Of a DNA stretch of 64,000 bases, positions 28,115 to 40,643 are shown piece by piece. The DNA comes from Brenneria roseae subsp. roseae (GTDB lineage Bacteria; Pseudomonadota; Gammaproteobacteria; Enterobacterales; Enterobacteriaceae). The first letter of the stretch is position 1. Each line of letters begins with the position of its first letter. The stretch spans positions 1 through 64,000 of the forward strand of contig NZ_KZ819030.1 of assembly GCF_003115845.1 (NCBI RefSeq). Reading direction: 5' to 3'. Both the position numbers and the translations under genes were made by a program. Under the pieces are notes generated by a model. That model was given only the letters and a program-made list of their open reading frames with translations. It did no database searches and was not told where the DNA came from.

Positions 28115-28288
28115 GTTTGTGTGTTCTGTGTTTAAATCTCCATAATCTCTTTTTAACCAGTCTTTTATTTTGTTTCCTCCTTCCCCTTTATTATTTCCCC
28201 GTCTTTTTTAATTCAGTGGTTGGCAAAGGCTTTTGGTGGCGGTAATCTGGGAATTCTTGCTTAATCTCTGTCATGGAACACCCTATCA

Positions 28289-29479
28289 ATGTTTGAAAAT
28301 ATCTCTGCCGCACCCGCCGATCCTATTCTTGGGCTGACCGATCTTTTCCGCGCTGATGCTCGTCCGAGCAAAATCAATTTAGGGATTGGTGTTTATAAAG
28401 ATGAAACGGGTAAAACACCGGTACTGACCAGCGTTAAAAAAGCAGAACAGTTTCTGTTAGAAAACGAGACGACAAAAAACTATTTGGGCATAGATGGTCT
28501 TCCTGCCTTTGCCCTGTGTACACAGGAATTGCTGTTTGGCAAACAAAACAGCATCATTATCGACAAACGCGCGCGGACGGCGCAAACGCCTGGCGGTACC
28601 GGTGGCCTGCGCGTCGCGGCTGATTTTATCGCTAACCAGACATCGGCGAAACGCATCTGGATCAGCAACCCTACCTGGCCAAATCATAAAAACATATTCT
28701 CTGCGGTCGGGTTGGAAGTCTGCGAATATAATTACTACGACGCCGCCAACCACTCACTGGACTTCGATGGCCTGTTAAACAGCCTTAACGCCGCTCAAGC
28801 TGGAGATGTGGTGCTTTTCCACGGTTGTTGCCATAACCCTACGGGTATCGACCCCACGGCGGCGCAGTGGAGCAAACTGGCCGAGCTTTCTGTACAAAAA
28901 GGGTGGCTGCCGCTATTTGATTTCGCTTATCAGGGTTTTGCCCGAGGGCTGGAAGAAGATGCGGAAGGATTGCGCATCTTCGCAGCAAAACACCATGAAC
29001 TGATCGTTTGCAGCTCTTATTCCAAGAACTTCGGTCTGTATAACGAGCGCGTGGGCGCCTGTACGGTGGTTGCCGCCGATGCCGAGACCGTCGATAAAGC
29101 GTTCAGCCAGGTGAAAGCCGCCATTCGTGCAAACTACTCCAATCCGCCGTCACACGGTGCGACCGTGGTTGCAACCATTCTCGGCAACGATGCACTGCGC
29201 GCCATCTGGGAGCAGGAATTGACGGCAATGCGTGAACGTATCCAGCGTATGCGTCAGCTGTTTGTGAATACGCTACAGGAGAAAGGCGCCAAACAGGACT
29301 TCTCTTTTATTATTAACCAAAATGGCATGTTCTCGTTTAGCGGACTGAATAAAGATCAGGTCCTGCGCCTGCGTGATGAATTTGGTGTTTATGCCGTTAA
29401 TTCTGGTCGTATCAACGTGGCGGGCATGACGCCTGAAAACATGGCCCCGCTGTGTGAGGCCATCGTCGCGGTACTGTAA
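28289..29479 (+). CDS. aspC: Aspartate aminotransferase
   Basis: A class I PLP-dependent aminotransferase of 396 aa, the E. coli length. It starts [32 protein letters not shown] and [18 protein letters not shown] contain PLP-contacting residues (Asn, Asp-Tyr), and the Schiff-base lysine lies in [15 protein letters not shown]. It interconverts aspartate/2-oxoglutarate and oxaloacetate/glutamate. A terminator follows and separates it from the convergent ycbL. Confidence 0.96.
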   Translation: MFENISAAPADPILGLTDLFRADARPSKINLGIGVYKDETGKTPVLTSVKKAEQFLLENETTKNYLGIDGLPAFALCTQELLFGKQNSIIIDKRARTAQTPGGTGGLRVAADFIANQTSAKRIWISNPTWPNHKNIFSAVGLEVCEYNYYDAANHSLDFDGLLNSLNAAQAGDVVLFHGCCHNPTGIDPTAAQWSKLAELSVQKGWLPLFDFAYQGFARGLEEDAEGLRIFAAKHHELIVCSSYSKNFGLYNERVGACTVVAADAETVDKAFSQVKAAIRANYSNPPSHGATVVATILGNDALRAIWEQELTAMRERIQRMRQLFVNTLQEKGAKQDFSFIINQNGMFSFSGLNKDQVLRLRDEFGVYAVNSGRINVAGMTPENMAPLCEAIVAVL

Positions 29480-29504
29480 CGGATAACCCAATAACAATTA
29501 ACGC

Positions 29505-29534
29505 AAAAGCCGGCAAATTTAGCCGGCTTTTTTA
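29505..29534. terminator. Terminator between aspC and gloC
   Basis: AAAAGCCGGC-AAATTTA-GCCGGCTTTT followed by TT; A-runs and T-runs on both sides suit both convergent genes. Confidence 0.9.
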
Positions 29535-29552
29535 TGCGTGCCTGATGTAAAC

Positions 29553-30200
29553 CTACCAAATCGCAGGTTCATCACGAACAAAAGGATTGGTTCTTCGTTC
29601 CTGACCTAACGTCGAGATCGGTCCATGCCCGGGAATAAAGGTGACATCATCACCCAGCGGAAACAGTTTATTCTTGATCGAAGAGATCAGCGCCTGATGG
29701 TCGCCCTGCGGGAAGTCGGTACGCCCTACGCCGCCATTAAAAATTACGTCGCCAACCTGAGCCAGCCGTGAAACTTCATCAAAAAAGACAACATGACCGG
29801 GCGTATGGCCAGGGCAATGGAATACAGCCAGCACAACTTCGCCGACTTTGACCGTGTCCCCTTCCTGTAACCAGCGCGAAGGCGTTAACGGTTTACACTC
29901 ATCCAGTCCAAACATGCGGCTCTGTGCGGGCAATCCTTCCAGCCAGAAAGTATCTTTAATATGGGGGCCAACGATCGGCACCTGATAATGTTCTGCAAGC
30001 TCGGCGGCCGCACCAACGTGATCTAAATGTCCATGGGTCAGTAAAATTTGCTTTACCGTGATACCCGCATTCGTCACCGCACGTTTGATTTTATCCGCAT
30101 CACCGCCCGGATCGACAATGGCAGCTTCGTTCGTCGCTTCACACCATAGTAATGTACAGTTCTGGCTGAACGCCGTCACAGGGACTATTTGATATTTCAT
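29553..30200 (-). CDS. gloC: Metallo-beta-lactamase-fold hydrolase YcbL (type II glyoxalase)
   Basis: A 215-aa protein from ATG 30200 ([20 protein letters not shown]), the E. coli length. It has the HxHxDH metal site (THGHLDHVG, His56-His61), the later zinc ligands in [10 protein letters not shown] and [15 protein letters not shown], and IPGHGP. YcbL/GloC hydrolyses S-lactoylglutathione, the second step of methylglyoxal detoxification, as a minor glyoxalase II. An upstream in-frame start at 30263 has no support. mepK follows the same orientation upstream. Confidence 0.92.
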   Translation of the reverse strand: MKYQIVPVTAFSQNCTLLWCEATNEAAIVDPGGDADKIKRAVTNAGITVKQILLTHGHLDHVGAAAELAEHYQVPIVGPHIKDTFWLEGLPAQSRMFGLDECKPLTPSRWLQEGDTVKVGEVVLAVFHCPGHTPGHVVFFDEVSRLAQVGDVIFNGGVGRTDFPQGDHQALISSIKNKLFPLGDDVTFIPGHGPISTLGQERRTNPFVRDEPAIW

Positions 30201-30327
30201 ACCGCTCCATTTTAAAACAACCTGACAGACGCTGGCTGTCGCAAAACCCGGCGATGACAGCAATGCCAGCCGCGACCCTGTCTGTCAGGGTAAACGATTT
30301 CGAGATGATCCATCGTAACCCGAAATG

Positions 30328-30876
30328 CTACCAGGTGCGAACAGGGCCGGTATCGATATGAACAAAATTACTGCGAGGATAATAACCGACTCCGCCTGCC
30401 CGCATCTTTATCGCCGCTTTGCGCAGGTTGGCGAGTTGAACACCGTCGATATGAAAATCCATCGCCTGCCCTTTGGTATGATAACTTTGTTTGGCAACGC
30501 CTTTGCTGTGCGCACGGAGTTCATTATTGGTGTCGATTGCCCGATATCCAGAAATCAGCTGTATCGGCTTATTCGTTTCCAGCATCACCTGTAAGCGGTA
30601 AAGCTGATCAAAAAGGTGGGGATCAATCGTTTTAACTTTATTTGCTCGGTAGTCACGGAAAAAGTGGTTTAAACGGGACAATTCTTCTTTATTGTAACCT
30701 CTGCCATTAAAGAATTCCGTTTTGAGGCGTTCACCCGTATTGAGGTTATTAAGCGTTAAAATACGTGGTCGGGGTGTCGATAATGTGGCGAACGCTTGAC
30801 CGGGAAGAAGCGCAATACCTAATGCTGCACCACCTAGCGCAAGCCATTTGCGACGATGATTGTCAATGTCTTCCAT
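30328..30876 (-). CDS. mepK: Murein endopeptidase MepK
   Basis: A 182-aa protein (E. coli length) from ATG 30876. It has a twin-arginine-like/Sec signal (MEDIDNHRRKWLALGGAALG..GQAFA) and a peptidase M15/DUF882 domain with the zinc ligands in SYHTKGQAMDFH (His, Asp) and FVHIDTG (His). MepK cleaves LD (3-3) cross-links in peptidoglycan to allow wall expansion. Its neighbour ldtD makes those links, so the pair adjusts the same bond type. The RR at the signal N-terminus may indicate Tat export. Confidence 0.92.
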   Translation of the reverse strand: MEDIDNHRRKWLALGGAALGIALLPGQAFATLSTPRPRILTLNNLNTGERLKTEFFNGRGYNKEELSRLNHFFRDYRANKVKTIDPHLFDQLYRLQVMLETNKPIQLISGYRAIDTNNELRAHSKGVAKQSYHTKGQAMDFHIDGVQLANLRKAAIKMRAGGVGYYPRSNFVHIDTGPVRTW

Positions 30877-31060
30877 AGAACGAATTACCCTGGCTAAAAG
30901 AACGGTGTAAATGGAGGCACTCAAAACGCACCGCCATGAACCTTAACTGCCTATGGAAAGTGAGTCAACCCGCTTTAGTCATGGGTTTGAAGGGGATCGC
31001 AATGATCCCCCCGAGAGCGGAATTCGCGTCGGTTTCGCTAAGTCGCGCAATTTTCAATAA

Positions 31061-32821
31061 TTACAACAGCAATAAACCCGCTTTTGGTAATATGTGCGCG
31101 CCCGCTCTTGCCGTATCATCATAATTGTAAATATCTGTTCTGAACTGTGGTTTACCATCCTCTGCAACCCAGGCGGTTAAATAATACAGGCTTACCGGGA
31201 TCCGATGTTTCATCGGCACATAAGTCGTATTGCCCTGATCCAGCGTTGATGAGATACGCGCATTATTCCAGCCTGCATCCTGCAATAGCATGGCGGCCAG
31301 TTCAGATGCCTTGTTGACGCGAACACAGCCCGAACTCAGTGCCCGGATATCTCGCTGGAACAGATTATGATTCGGCGTATCGTGCAGATAGATAGCTTCC
31401 GAGTTTGGCATATTGAACTTATAGCGTCCCAACGAGTTATTGACGCCCGGCGCCTGGCGCAGCCGATAAGGGAAACGATCTGGAGAAACCATGGGCCAGT
31501 CAATCATCGAGGGATCAATCGCTTCTGAATCCTGGCTCCAGCCAGACAGCACCGTATAGCCATGACGCTGTAAATAGCCTGGATCCCGAATAACCTTCGG
31601 AATAATATCCTGACGCGTCAGCGTGGTGGGAACATTCCACGGCGGATTGACCACCACATTATAAAGCGAGCTGCTCATCAACGGCGTTTTGCGCTTAGGC
31701 TGTCCCACAATCACCCGCGATGACAGCCGCTCCGCGCCGTCCTGATAGTAAATCAGCGAGTAATTGGGGATATTCACCATAATGCCAGTGTTAACATTAT
31801 CCGGCAGCAAACGCAGTCGCTGAATATTCAGCGCCAGCAACGTTGCCCGCATCTGAGGTGAAACATTCAGCCAATCGCGCGTTCGCTTACCAATCACGCC
31901 GTCAGCCTCCAGCCCTTGCCAGTGCTGGAAACGTTTAACCGCTTCAACCAGTTCACCGCTATAACGGTTTTCAGGATTCGTCAAGGCACTGTCAACGGTG
32001 CCCGTTTCCGGTCCTTGTGTCGGCTGTGGCGTAATAGATAACGCCGCGGTCGCCTGTTGTTCACTGAACAACATAAGATTCTCTGTTGCCGTTAACATAC
32101 CGGTCCGTTGCAGAATTTCACGCAGGACGGCCAGTTCCTGACTTTGTTGTTCCGGACGCAGCGTTTCGGACAGGTTCAATTTCGGCCAGGGGCGATTATC
32201 CATCAGCATGTTTTTCAATGCGTCATGCATCTTGGCGTATTGCGAATGTTGAGGCGCCAGCGAGGCAACATAGGCCGCACTGTTTTCTGATGCGATTGAC
32301 TGCTGCCATTGGCTGACCACACTTGCTGATGGGGATTGCAAACGATAAGGCACGCTGCTGTATAACCAGCTATTGCCATTGCGCTCAACGTCGGAAACAA
32401 ACTGCAAATAACCGAGCATGGCATCGGATAAGATAATGTCCCGAGCAAAACCGGTGATTTGAGGATCGGTCAGCCAGGAAACCCATGCGGTGAACTGAGG
32501 CTGTATCCCGGCAATCGCCAATTCGGCCAGCTGCTGTTGAAATTGCTGAACAGCGCGATTGTCGGTCCACATGGGTTGCATAGCGTGACTGGCATATAAT
32601 AATGACAGATCGGACAGATATTTCGGCGTCACCGATTTAGGTAATGTCGCCAATAATAACGCTCTACTCTGTTCTATCGAAACTGCCCCGGGATCTTGCG
32701 AAACGCCAGACAAAGCCGTGGGTGATGCCGCCTGCGCCGAAAAAGAAGGAAACAGGCTACATACCCAGATACAACCGGCACTCCACAGTAGCCTCTGCAT
32801 TTTTCGTTTATATAACAACAT
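31061..32821 (-). CDS. ldtD: L,D-transpeptidase LdtD (YcbB)
   Basis: From ATG 32821 (586 aa): a signal peptide ([21 protein letters not shown]), a scaffold domain, a peptidoglycan-binding domain ([20 protein letters not shown]) and a YkuD catalytic domain with HDTPNHNLF and the SSGCVRVN active site (Cys about 499). It forms 3-3 cross-links in peptidoglycan and helps cells survive outer-membrane assembly defects. The start 21 bp further upstream lacks a ribosome site. Upstream 32822-33134 has no gene; it holds the ldtD promoter region. Confidence 0.94.
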   Translation of the reverse strand: MLLYKRKMQRLLWSAGCIWVCSLFPSFSAQAASPTALSGVSQDPGAVSIEQSRALLLATLPKSVTPKYLSDLSLLYASHAMQPMWTDNRAVQQFQQQLAELAIAGIQPQFTAWVSWLTDPQITGFARDIILSDAMLGYLQFVSDVERNGNSWLYSSVPYRLQSPSASVVSQWQQSIASENSAAYVASLAPQHSQYAKMHDALKNMLMDNRPWPKLNLSETLRPEQQSQELAVLREILQRTGMLTATENLMLFSEQQATAALSITPQPTQGPETGTVDSALTNPENRYSGELVEAVKRFQHWQGLEADGVIGKRTRDWLNVSPQMRATLLALNIQRLRLLPDNVNTGIMVNIPNYSLIYYQDGAERLSSRVIVGQPKRKTPLMSSSLYNVVVNPPWNVPTTLTRQDIIPKVIRDPGYLQRHGYTVLSGWSQDSEAIDPSMIDWPMVSPDRFPYRLRQAPGVNNSLGRYKFNMPNSEAIYLHDTPNHNLFQRDIRALSSGCVRVNKASELAAMLLQDAGWNNARISSTLDQGNTTYVPMKHRIPVSLYYLTAWVAEDGKPQFRTDIYNYDDTARAGAHILPKAGLLLL

Positions 32822-33134
32822 CCATATATCCCCTGTACACATTGACTACCATTCCTTCCACGACAAACGGTTTTGATCGTGGAAATAAAATAACCGAACT
32901 CAATTATTGCAAATAAAAAATTATGGTTTTAAGTGGCAATATTCACCCGTGGTTCAAAGCAGATAATATCGTCGTTCATGAATGGCATATTCTTCCGTCT
33001 TTATTGTCAGTATATAAAGAGAAAAATAATTTTGCTTCTCCCTTCACACTATTATCTTACTGGTCCGGCAAGTTATCCCTTTTTTCCGCGCCATCCCCCA
33101 ACATCGCCGGGAGCGATTTTAAACCTCGCGAGCG

Positions 33135-33190
33135 GGCGGCGATCGGCGCAACAGGATCGCCGCCATAAATAAAGCCGCTTAAAAAAGCGG
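33135..33190 (-). terminator. Double hairpin after mukB
   Basis: Two perfect stems: GGCGGCGATC/GATCGCCGCC (33135-33164) and AAAGCCGCTT/AAGCGGCTTT (33171-33194). On the minus strand, the second comes first after the mukB stop and ends in a T-rich run, a good rho-independent terminator. The 32822-33134 remainder of this gap shows nothing else. Confidence 0.85.
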
Positions 33191-33220
33191 CTTTATCGTC
33201 CAATATCATTACAGATTTCG

Positions 33221-36200
33221 CTAAGAAGCCCGTTCCTTAATTTCCGGAGATTCACTCGCAAAACCACGTAAGCCCACCACGTGAACGTGCTCATGATTCT
33301 GATGCACCTTACGCACCAGCTTATACGTTGTCCCTTTTTCAGGGCTGATATTCTCCGGTGCAGCGATAATCAACTGCATTTCCAGACGATCGCAGAGTTC
33401 AAACAACGTCGCAATCGATTTGGCATCCAGACGGGCCGCTTCATCCAGGAACAGTAAACGGCATGGCGAGATATCTTTGCCGCGTAACCGCTTGGACTCT
33501 TCTTCCCAGCTCTGAACCACCATGACCAGAATCGACATCCCCGTACCGATCGCTTCCCCGGTCGATAATGCGCCGCTCTCCGCACGTAACCAACCATCGG
33601 CACCACGGTTGACCTCAACTTCCATTTCCAGATAATTCCGATAATCCAGCAGTTCTTCACCAATGGTTTGCGGTGTCCGCTGCCCCATGTCGATTTCCGG
33701 GTTCAGGCGTTGATACAGTTTGGCCAAGGCTTCCGAGAAGGTCAGCCGGTTGCTGTTAAACAGATCCTGATGCATCTCCTGCTGTTCAGACAAAACATTC
33801 AACAGCGTGGTATGCGTTTCTCGCACATTCACGTTCAGGCGTACACTCTTTACCTGACCAAACGCCACGGATTGCAACCCCTGGTTCAGCATGCGAATGC
33901 GGTTCTGTTCACGCTGGATCGTCTTGCGGATAATATTCGCCACGCTGCGTGAACTGATCGCCAGCATTTGCTCGCGCGCTGTCAGCTCTTCCGTCAGACG
34001 ATTAAGCTCAATTTCCATCTGCTCAATGGCCTCAACCGGGTCATCGGTGCGGATGATATCCTGCCGGATGCGTTCGCGCAGGTGTTGATACACGGCGATA
34101 TAGAACTGAATTTTCCGCTCCGGACGTTTAGGATCCTCAGAAAGACGCAGTACGTCACGCAAATGCTCGTTATCCGCAACCGCCAGACGCAGGGCGCCCA
34201 ACGCTTTATCCGACATAGAACGCAGTTCGTCGCCGTCCATATAGGCCAATTCACGGCGATGTAAACGACGCTCCACGCCGTTATCTTTAACCAGGCGCAT
34301 TACCGCGCACCAGCCGGCCTTCGCCGTGACCACCTGCTCACGCATCTGATGGTAATCACGTTCCAGCTTGCGCAGTTTCTTTTGCAGGCTATCCATCTCC
34401 GCTTCACAGAACGTAATCTGTTTTTCCAGCTGATTGCGCCGCGCGCGATTCTCGCTCAACGCGGTATGCAGTTCGTCACGGCGCTGACGAGCGCGTGACT
34501 CGGCGTCGGCATCCGCCCTGACGCCAATGTCCTGTAGCTCCTGGGTCAGTTCTTTCAACATGTCGCGCTTGGCGTCATAAGAACTTTTCAGTGAAGCCTG
34601 GAGCTGGCTGTATTGCGTAAGCTGTGACTGATGCTGGCGCAGTTGCTCCCGGGCTCTCGTCCGTTCCGCTTCGGCCTGTTCCAGACGCTGACGAAGTTTG
34701 TCGTTGAGATCGGCGTTCTCGCCCAGCATCCCGGCAGAATCGGTATAGCTAAAGTGCGCCCGGCGCTGTACGACTTCCGTCAGGGAGAATGCCTGTTGCT
34801 TGGCGTGGCGCTGTGCGTTTTGCGCCTGCGCATAGTCTTCTTTTAACTGCTCATGCTGCTGTGGGTCGTTTTGCAATACCGAAACCATCGGCTCCAGTTT
34901 GGCCAACGCGGCGCCATGCTGCTGAATAAATCGCACGGACTCTTCTGTTTCATCCAGCTCCGCACGAATTTCTTCAACCCGATCGTGCAGGCTGTCATCG
35001 CATAGCAGGCTAACGCGAGGAATCAGCCGGTTCAGCATGGCACTGAGCTCTTTTGCCTGTTCGTACTGCTGACGCTGCTGCTGATTTTCACCGTCAAAGT
35101 TGGCGATGGCACGCTCAAGCTCGCCACGACGGGAGTTTAAGCCACGGATATCCGTTTCAGGATCGTCGTCAAATGCGACGGCCAGATGGGTACCAATAAA
35201 ACGGCTGAACGACTGGTGTAAACGCTGGGTCTTCTGCACGTCAAAAGAGAGCGTCGCGTACTGTTCCGCCAGCGCTTCGCGCTCATCGCGCAGACTTTCC
35301 AGCCGCATTTCGCGTGCCGCCCGGCCAAACAGCGGAACGTCAGGAAAACGGGAATAGCGCCACTGGCGTTCCGCCACTTTCACCACGACCGCGCGTTCCA
35401 GCTCTTCCACCGCAAAAACGCTGTCGTCGAACGACTGCGGATCCCCTTCGATCAGATATAAATCTTCCGGGCAATCTTCCAGTCCGGCCAATTGTTCCCG
35501 AACCAGCGAGAGATCCGCAACCACGATCCCATGACGTGAAGGGCCGTAAAGCGCAGAAAAATACGGCGCATCATCCAAAGTGACATCGTCGTAGATTTCT
35601 GACAGCAATACGCCGCCAAAGCGTTCCGCCAATGCATTCAGCCGCGGATCTTCGGAACCTCCGGGCTGACTCAGCCGTTCAATCTGGGCTTCGATATGCC
35701 GCTTGCGGGTGGCGATCTCATCGCGTTCAACCGTGGTTTCACGCTCACGCTCCAGCAACTGCTGCATGTACTCCGTCACCTGACGGCTGTCTTCAAATGT
35801 TTCGCCGCTTTGCTCGCTCAGCTGCGTCAACATTTCCTGCGCCGCCAGCCAAACCGGCGCCCGTGCCGTCAGTTGCTGAATACGCTGTTGGGTTTGTTCC
35901 AGTTCCTGGCGCAACGCCATACGGCGTTCCCCAGCCTCAGCCACCAGCGACGACAGAGTTTCGATTCGCGCCTCCAGTTCCTGCTGGAGAGAATCCAGTT
36001 CTTCTGGCTCACACTCCTGACCGTGACGCTTGTTGAAATCCTGTAGCAGCCGCTCGGCATCCTGCTGTTCACGCAGACGCTGTTCCAGCTCCGATAAACG
36101 CATGCGCAGCGGCTGCACGCGCTCAGCCTGATAGCGCTGCGAAGAACTATCGCGCAATAGATCGCGCGCAACCTGCCAGGCTTCGCTACGACTGACGGTG

Positions 36201-37660
36201 CCGGCGATCCGGGAAACCAGCTCATAGGCTTGTTCAAACTGACTGTGCGCCGCATCGGCCACGCTCAGCTTTTGCTCAAGCATCAGCAGAATTTCTGTAG
36301 CTTCCTGCTCTTTCGCCTGATAACTGTCCAGATACTCATCGGCATTGTCAGCGGTCAGATCCGGCAATTGACACAGCATCCGCGCCCGCTCCAGCGCTTG
36401 TTGCGCCTGCTGGTACTGAATGGCCCGGGTTTGCTGTACATCCAATGCCTGCTGGTAATCGGCCAACTGACTTTTCAGCTCATCAACTTCCAGCTCGGCC
36501 GCATCGGCTCGGGATTCATTTTCAGCCTGTTGCTCACGCGCTTCTTCAACAATCTCATTCTGTTCTTCGAGACGGTAGCTCAATTCTTCCAGATCCGCGT
36601 TATAGCGCTCGATTTTTTCCTGCTGACGCATCGCCGTCTGCACCAGATTCAGGTGATCGCTGGCCGCCTGATAATCCGTTTCCAGAGAGTCTTCTGCGCC
36701 GCTTTGCTCTTCCAGCTCACGCGCCATTTCAACATGACGATATTGCTCGGCAGAGAGTTGTTTACGGCTGCCAAACAGGTCGCGGCGCAGTTCCAGCGCG
36801 CTATCCAGATGAATACGCCGCTCATTGGCATGACGCATATAGTCGGCAGCCACATAAGAGGTCGCCTCAGAAATCAAATGCTTGAACAAGTCACGATCGG
36901 ATTGGGTAACGCGAATGGCCTCCAGCGTCATGCGGTTTTCACGCAGCGCGGCTTCCATATCCTGAAACGCCTTGCGCACGCCGCTGTTTTCCGGCAGCAA
37001 ATAATCACGCAATGAACGCGTGATGGCGCTGGAGATACCGCCGTACAACGATGCTTCAATCAGGCGATAAAATTTGCTGCGGTCGGCGGCGGAACGCAGA
37101 CGACGAGGAACCACGCCCAGATCGAACATCAGGGAATGATAATCCGTGATGGAGTTGAACTGTTTGAACTGGACGCCTTCCATTTCTTCAACACGATCTT
37201 TCAGTTCCTGCAAGGAAAGTACACGCGCCTGACGCTCGCCCACCGTCTGGGTCAGCAGCTGCGTCGGCTGAATCGCGGTTGGCAATCCCTGAATGGTAAA
37301 CGGCTTGATATCGACCTTGCGATCGCGTCCGGCAACCTGTTGCAGGCGCACCCCCACCAGCACACGCTGATGACGGGAATTGACGACATCCAGTGCGGAA
37401 TAACACACGCCGGCACGCAATTTACCGTGCAGGCCTTTATCACGGGAACCGCTGGTGGCCCCGGCTTCAGTGGTGTTTCTAAAGTGCAGCAATGTCAGAT
37501 CGGGAATCAATGCCGTAATAAACGCCGCCATGGTGGTGGACTTTCCGGCCCCGTTGCCTCCCGACAACGTGGTCACCAATTCATCCAGATCAAACGTGCG
37601 GGCGAAAAAACCATTCCAGTTGACCAGCGTCAGTGAGCGAAATTTACCGCGTTCAATCAT
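33221..37660 (-). CDS. mukB: Condensin subunit MukB
   Basis: An SMC-like protein of 1,479 aa. The N-terminal head has Walker A ([16 protein letters not shown], about residues 33-48). Two long coiled coils rich in Glu/Gln flank the hinge (around residues 650-800, [20 protein letters not shown]). The C-terminal head has signature [17 protein letters not shown] and Walker [14 protein letters not shown]. MukB dimers with MukEF compact and segregate the chromosome. The start overlaps the mukE stop (ATGA), keeping the operon cmoM-mukF-mukE-mukB. Many long antisense ORFs over it are shadows. Confidence 0.97.
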   Translation of the reverse strand: MIERGKFRSLTLVNWNGFFARTFDLDELVTTLSGGNGAGKSTTMAAFITALIPDLTLLHFRNTTEAGATSGSRDKGLHGKLRAGVCYSALDVVNSRHQRVLVGVRLQQVAGRDRKVDIKPFTIQGLPTAIQPTQLLTQTVGERQARVLSLQELKDRVEEMEGVQFKQFNSITDYHSLMFDLGVVPRRLRSAADRSKFYRLIEASLYGGISSAITRSLRDYLLPENSGVRKAFQDMEAALRENRMTLEAIRVTQSDRDLFKHLISEATSYVAADYMRHANERRIHLDSALELRRDLFGSRKQLSAEQYRHVEMARELEEQSGAEDSLETDYQAASDHLNLVQTAMRQQEKIERYNADLEELSYRLEEQNEIVEEAREQQAENESRADAAELEVDELKSQLADYQQALDVQQTRAIQYQQAQQALERARMLCQLPDLTADNADEYLDSYQAKEQEATEILLMLEQKLSVADAAHSQFEQAYELVSRIAGTVSRSEAWQVARDLLRDSSSQRYQAERVQPLRMRLSELEQRLREQQDAERLLQDFNKRHGQECEPEELDSLQQELEARIETLSSLVAEAGERRMALRQELEQTQQRIQQLTARAPVWLAAQEMLTQLSEQSGETFEDSRQVTEYMQQLLERERETTVERDEIATRKRHIEAQIERLSQPGGSEDPRLNALAERFGGVLLSEIYDDVTLDDAPYFSALYGPSRHGIVVADLSLVREQLAGLEDCPEDLYLIEGDPQSFDDSVFAVEELERAVVVKVAERQWRYSRFPDVPLFGRAAREMRLESLRDEREALAEQYATLSFDVQKTQRLHQSFSRFIGTHLAVAFDDDPETDIRGLNSRRGELERAIANFDGENQQQRQQYEQAKELSAMLNRLIPRVSLLCDDSLHDRVEEIRAELDETEESVRFIQQHGAALAKLEPMVSVLQNDPQQHEQLKEDYAQAQNAQRHAKQQAFSLTEVVQRRAHFSYTDSAGMLGENADLNDKLRQRLEQAEAERTRAREQLRQHQSQLTQYSQLQASLKSSYDAKRDMLKELTQELQDIGVRADADAESRARQRRDELHTALSENRARRNQLEKQITFCEAEMDSLQKKLRKLERDYHQMREQVVTAKAGWCAVMRLVKDNGVERRLHRRELAYMDGDELRSMSDKALGALRLAVADNEHLRDVLRLSEDPKRPERKIQFYIAVYQHLRERIRQDIIRTDDPVEAIEQMEIELNRLTEELTAREQMLAISSRSVANIIRKTIQREQNRIRMLNQGLQSVAFGQVKSVRLNVNVRETHTTLLNVLSEQQEMHQDLFNSNRLTFSEALAKLYQRLNPEIDMGQRTPQTIGEELLDYRNYLEMEVEVNRGADGWLRAESGALSTGEAIGTGMSILVMVVQSWEEESKRLRGKDISPCRLLFLDEAARLDAKSIATLFELCDRLEMQLIIAAPENISPEKGTTYKLVRKVHQNHEHVHVVGLRGFASESPEIKERAS

Positions 37661-38385
37661 TCCTGTTCATCCTCAACACTCTCAGGCGGGGTATCGTCTG
37701 TGCGATCGTTCTCGTCACTTTCATCTTTCAGTGACAGGTTACCGTCAACCGGCATCGCTTCGCCATCGCGAATCATCCGCAATTGCGCCTCACGCGCGTC
37801 ATCGCCGCTGCGCACATCGGCGCCGAAACGGAAAACCGACTCGGTGATTCGAAATTTGCTGTTGTCACTGCCCATAAAGTAGATCATCCCCAGCCGCCGT
37901 AGGCGGTTAAGAGAAGTTCTCACTTTTTCCTGTAATTTCTGGCGATCCAGATCGGAACCGGTTGAACGTTGGTTAACCAGCCTCAGTAATTTGTTTTCAT
38001 CCGCCAGGCCGAGCAGTTCTTCATACAGATCTTGCTGGCTGAAAATGCCTTCGTGCGCCAGACGCTCCGGGCTGAGGTATAAATAGCAAAGAATTTTCCC
38101 CACCATCATATCCAGTTCGGACAAAACAGAACGGGGGATCAGCGTGGTGGATCGCGGCCGCAGATAGAAGAAACCTTCTGGCGCACGAATCAGCTCGACG
38201 TTATAACGGCTGTAAAACGATTCCAGTTCTTCCTGAAAATCCATCAGAAAAGCATGATTTTCCAGCTCTTCGATGCCGATATGACGGCCTGCGCGCAGCT
38301 GGCTGTCCAACGCGGGAAACAACAGGTTCGACAGCGCGGTGACCAGTCTGGCTGGCATGATATGTTCAATATTTGTCGATGACAT
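37657..38385 (-). CDS. mukE: Condensin subunit MukE
   Basis: From ATG 38385 ([20 protein letters not shown]) the product is 242 aa and matches MukE across its length: [59 protein letters not shown], and an acidic tail. MukE forms winged-helix dimers that bridge the MukF kleisin and modulate MukB ATPase and DNA binding. The start lies 20 bp inside the mukF 3' end; the extra nine residues of the longer ORF are unsupported. Its stop overlaps mukB by ATGA. Confidence 0.95.
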   Translation of the reverse strand: MSSTNIEHIMPARLVTALSNLLFPALDSQLRAGRHIGIEELENHAFLMDFQEELESFYSRYNVELIRAPEGFFYLRPRSTTLIPRSVLSELDMMVGKILCYLYLSPERLAHEGIFSQQDLYEELLGLADENKLLRLVNQRSTGSDLDRQKLQEKVRTSLNRLRRLGMIYFMGSDNSKFRITESVFRFGADVRSGDDAREAQLRMIRDGEAMPVDGNLSLKDESDENDRTDDTPPESVEDEQE

Positions 38386-39691
38386 GGGCCTGTACCTTGG
38401 CTCCGTAATCATTGATTACCTGCCACAACGCGGGTAATCCGGTGAAATCTGCTTCGGCCACGCCCAGACGCACCGCCTGGTCGACCACGATTCGGGCAAC
38501 ATCAAAGTGCCGGGAACGAGGATACTGCGCCAGATATTCGCGCATCACATCGCTTAAATTGAGCGGTATTTGCTGCTCTTTGTATTTCTGTAACGACTGC
38601 TCGACCAACGCAATCAACTGCTCACGTATTTCGCTGAACTCTTCATATTCCAGCTCTGGCGGCAACTCGCCCGTCACCTCTTCACTGCGCAACGCCAATT
38701 CTTCATCGCGCATATCCAGCAGCCGATCGGCGTTGGCAAAGGTGAGTGCCCAGGGATGATCAAAATAACTTTGTACCGACTGACGCAGGCGCTGCGCAAA
38801 CACCCGGTTTTTATCCATATCGATAGCGGTACGGATAAATTTATGCACATGCCGATCGTAGCCAATCCATAGATCGATAGTCTGCTGGCCCCAACTGACA
38901 ATACGGTCAAGTTTGCTTTGCAGATCGAAGACCAGCTTATCGACAAATTCCAGATTGTGTGGATTGTCCAGAATGGCGTCCTGAATACTCAGCAGGCTGG
39001 CCTGGAGTTTGTCGCCGGCGGCTTCCAGCGTATCCTGCAATTCACGCAAGGTGCTCGAGGTTTCCGTCAGCAACTGCTCGCAGTTGCTAATCGCCGCTCG
39101 CCAATCCTGATTCAGCAACGCGGCAATATCCTCTTTTACACCCTGCTGTTGTTCATCCATCACCCGCTGGGATAAATCAATACTGTCAAAAATCTCTGCA
39201 ACCGAGTATTTCAACGGCGCGAACACATTACGATGCCAGTGGAACTCATCACCACCCTCTTCTGCCGCCTCTGCCGCCCGGCTAAGTTCCTGGGCCACAA
39301 TCGAGAGCTGCATGGAGAGGCGCAGCGCAGAGAATTCACGCTGGCGAATGTAGTAATCGGTAATGCCGATACCCAACGGCGTCAGACGATAAATGGCATT
39401 GCCTTCCGCCTGTTCACTGGTAAAGCGATTAAGCAACCGCTGGCGAACCAGATCATTGATGGCGTTATTGGCACGGACCGTAATGGTTTCGTCCGTTTGA
39501 TCAAATCCCTGACTGACATGGCGAAAGGCATCGACCAGTTCGCCTTCGCTCATTTCACCATCCATGCGTTCGCCATTGAGCGTAGCTATTGCCAGTAAAA
39601 AGGCCAGACGTTCAGTGGGAAGGGAAAGGGAAAAATCATTTTTTCGTGCCCAGGCGACCAGTTCGGGTACAGTCTGGGAAAAATCACTCAT
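38366..39691 (-). CDS. mukF: Kleisin subunit MukF
   Basis: A 441-aa protein (E. coli 440) with the N-terminal winged-helix dimerisation domain ([40 protein letters not shown]), a central four-helix bundle ([20 protein letters not shown]) and a C-terminal winged helix ([20 protein letters not shown]) that contacts the MukB head. Kleisin of the bacterial condensin. Start overlaps cmoM stop by ATGA, so the four genes are one transcript. Confidence 0.96.
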   Translation of the reverse strand: MSDFSQTVPELVAWARKNDFSLSLPTERLAFLLAIATLNGERMDGEMSEGELVDAFRHVSQGFDQTDETITVRANNAINDLVRQRLLNRFTSEQAEGNAIYRLTPLGIGITDYYIRQREFSALRLSMQLSIVAQELSRAAEAAEEGGDEFHWHRNVFAPLKYSVAEIFDSIDLSQRVMDEQQQGVKEDIAALLNQDWRAAISNCEQLLTETSSTLRELQDTLEAAGDKLQASLLSIQDAILDNPHNLEFVDKLVFDLQSKLDRIVSWGQQTIDLWIGYDRHVHKFIRTAIDMDKNRVFAQRLRQSVQSYFDHPWALTFANADRLLDMRDEELALRSEEVTGELPPELEYEEFSEIREQLIALVEQSLQKYKEQQIPLNLSDVMREYLAQYPRSRHFDVARIVVDQAVRLGVAEADFTGLPALWQVINDYGAKVQAHVIDKY

Positions 39692-40473
39692 AATGCATCC
39701 TTCAAATGGGGTTTATGCGCCATGACATGGATATAACGACCCAAGCTTACGAAGGGTTCCTGCCGGCAATAACGTTGTTCAAGCTCCAGAATCTCGGCAA
39801 AATTATCACGTTGTTGCTGTTTATTCTGCAAATAATCGTGAAATACCCGCACTCCCGTTTTACCGCTGATGGACAACCCCATCTCCTCAAGCCAGCGATA
39901 AACCTGCTGAGGATCCAACGGATGATCGGGCGACAGCGACCGCCGCTTGCGCTTGGGCATACCGGCTTGTACATAGGCAAAATTACCCAGCACCATATTA
40001 CGCATCAGCAAGCCATGATGGTTATAAAACATCAGGGATAACGCGCCCCCCGGTGACAGACAGCCATTCAATATTTCCAGCACTTGCTGTGGCTGAGCCA
40101 CCCATTCCAGCACCGCATGAAACAATATCAGATCGGCGGGCTTTTCCATATATTGCACGATATCCTGCGCAGCACTTTGTACAAAACGCATATTCTGGAT
40201 CACGCCCTGCGTGGTCGCCGCTTCTTTGGCGCGCTGAATCATCTCATCTGATAAATCGCACAACAATATCTGATGTCCTAAAGCTGCCAGACGACAGGCC
40301 ATATGCCCTTCACCGCCGCCGGCATCCAGTACCCTTAACGGCCGTGCCGGAAGCCGGGTGAGCAACCCTTCAAGATCCTGCCATAGAATCGCCTGTCGCA
40401 GCGCACCTTTTGTCGTGCCATAAATATTCTGGGCAAATTTCTCTGCGATATCGTTAAAATTGCGATCCTGCAT
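39688..40473 (-). CDS. cmoM: tRNA 5-carboxymethoxyuridine methyltransferase CmoM
   Basis: A class I SAM-dependent methyltransferase of 261 aa: motif [38 protein letters not shown] and [18 protein letters not shown]. CmoM (formerly SmtA) methylates cmo5U to mcmo5U at the wobble position of some tRNAs. It is the first gene of the muk operon here, as in E. coli, and shares an ATGA overlap with mukF. Divergent from elyC. Confidence 0.93.
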   Translation of the reverse strand: MQDRNFNDIAEKFAQNIYGTTKGALRQAILWQDLEGLLTRLPARPLRVLDAGGGEGHMACRLAALGHQILLCDLSDEMIQRAKEAATTQGVIQNMRFVQSAAQDIVQYMEKPADLILFHAVLEWVAQPQQVLEILNGCLSPGGALSLMFYNHHGLLMRNMVLGNFAYVQAGMPKRKRRSLSPDHPLDPQQVYRWLEEMGLSISGKTGVRVFHDYLQNKQQQRDNFAEILELEQRYCRQEPFVSLGRYIHVMAHKPHLKDAL

Positions 40474-40643
40474 GGGTTAATGGTTCCGCATCATAGATTC
40501 AGGGCGAATAAAAACGCATGGCGATCCAGCACATCAGATGCCTTGAAGCCTGCCATTTTGGCACAGGCTGACCTAGAATAAATCGTCTTACCACATAATA
40601 TCTGCCCGGATGCGGTTTTTTCACCCAAAAGGAACGCAATTTT

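Noticed and set aside
36230-37015. A 261-aa plus-strand ORF opposite mukB
   Set aside because: Hydrophobic-looking only because it is antisense to Glu/Gln-rich coiled-coil codons.
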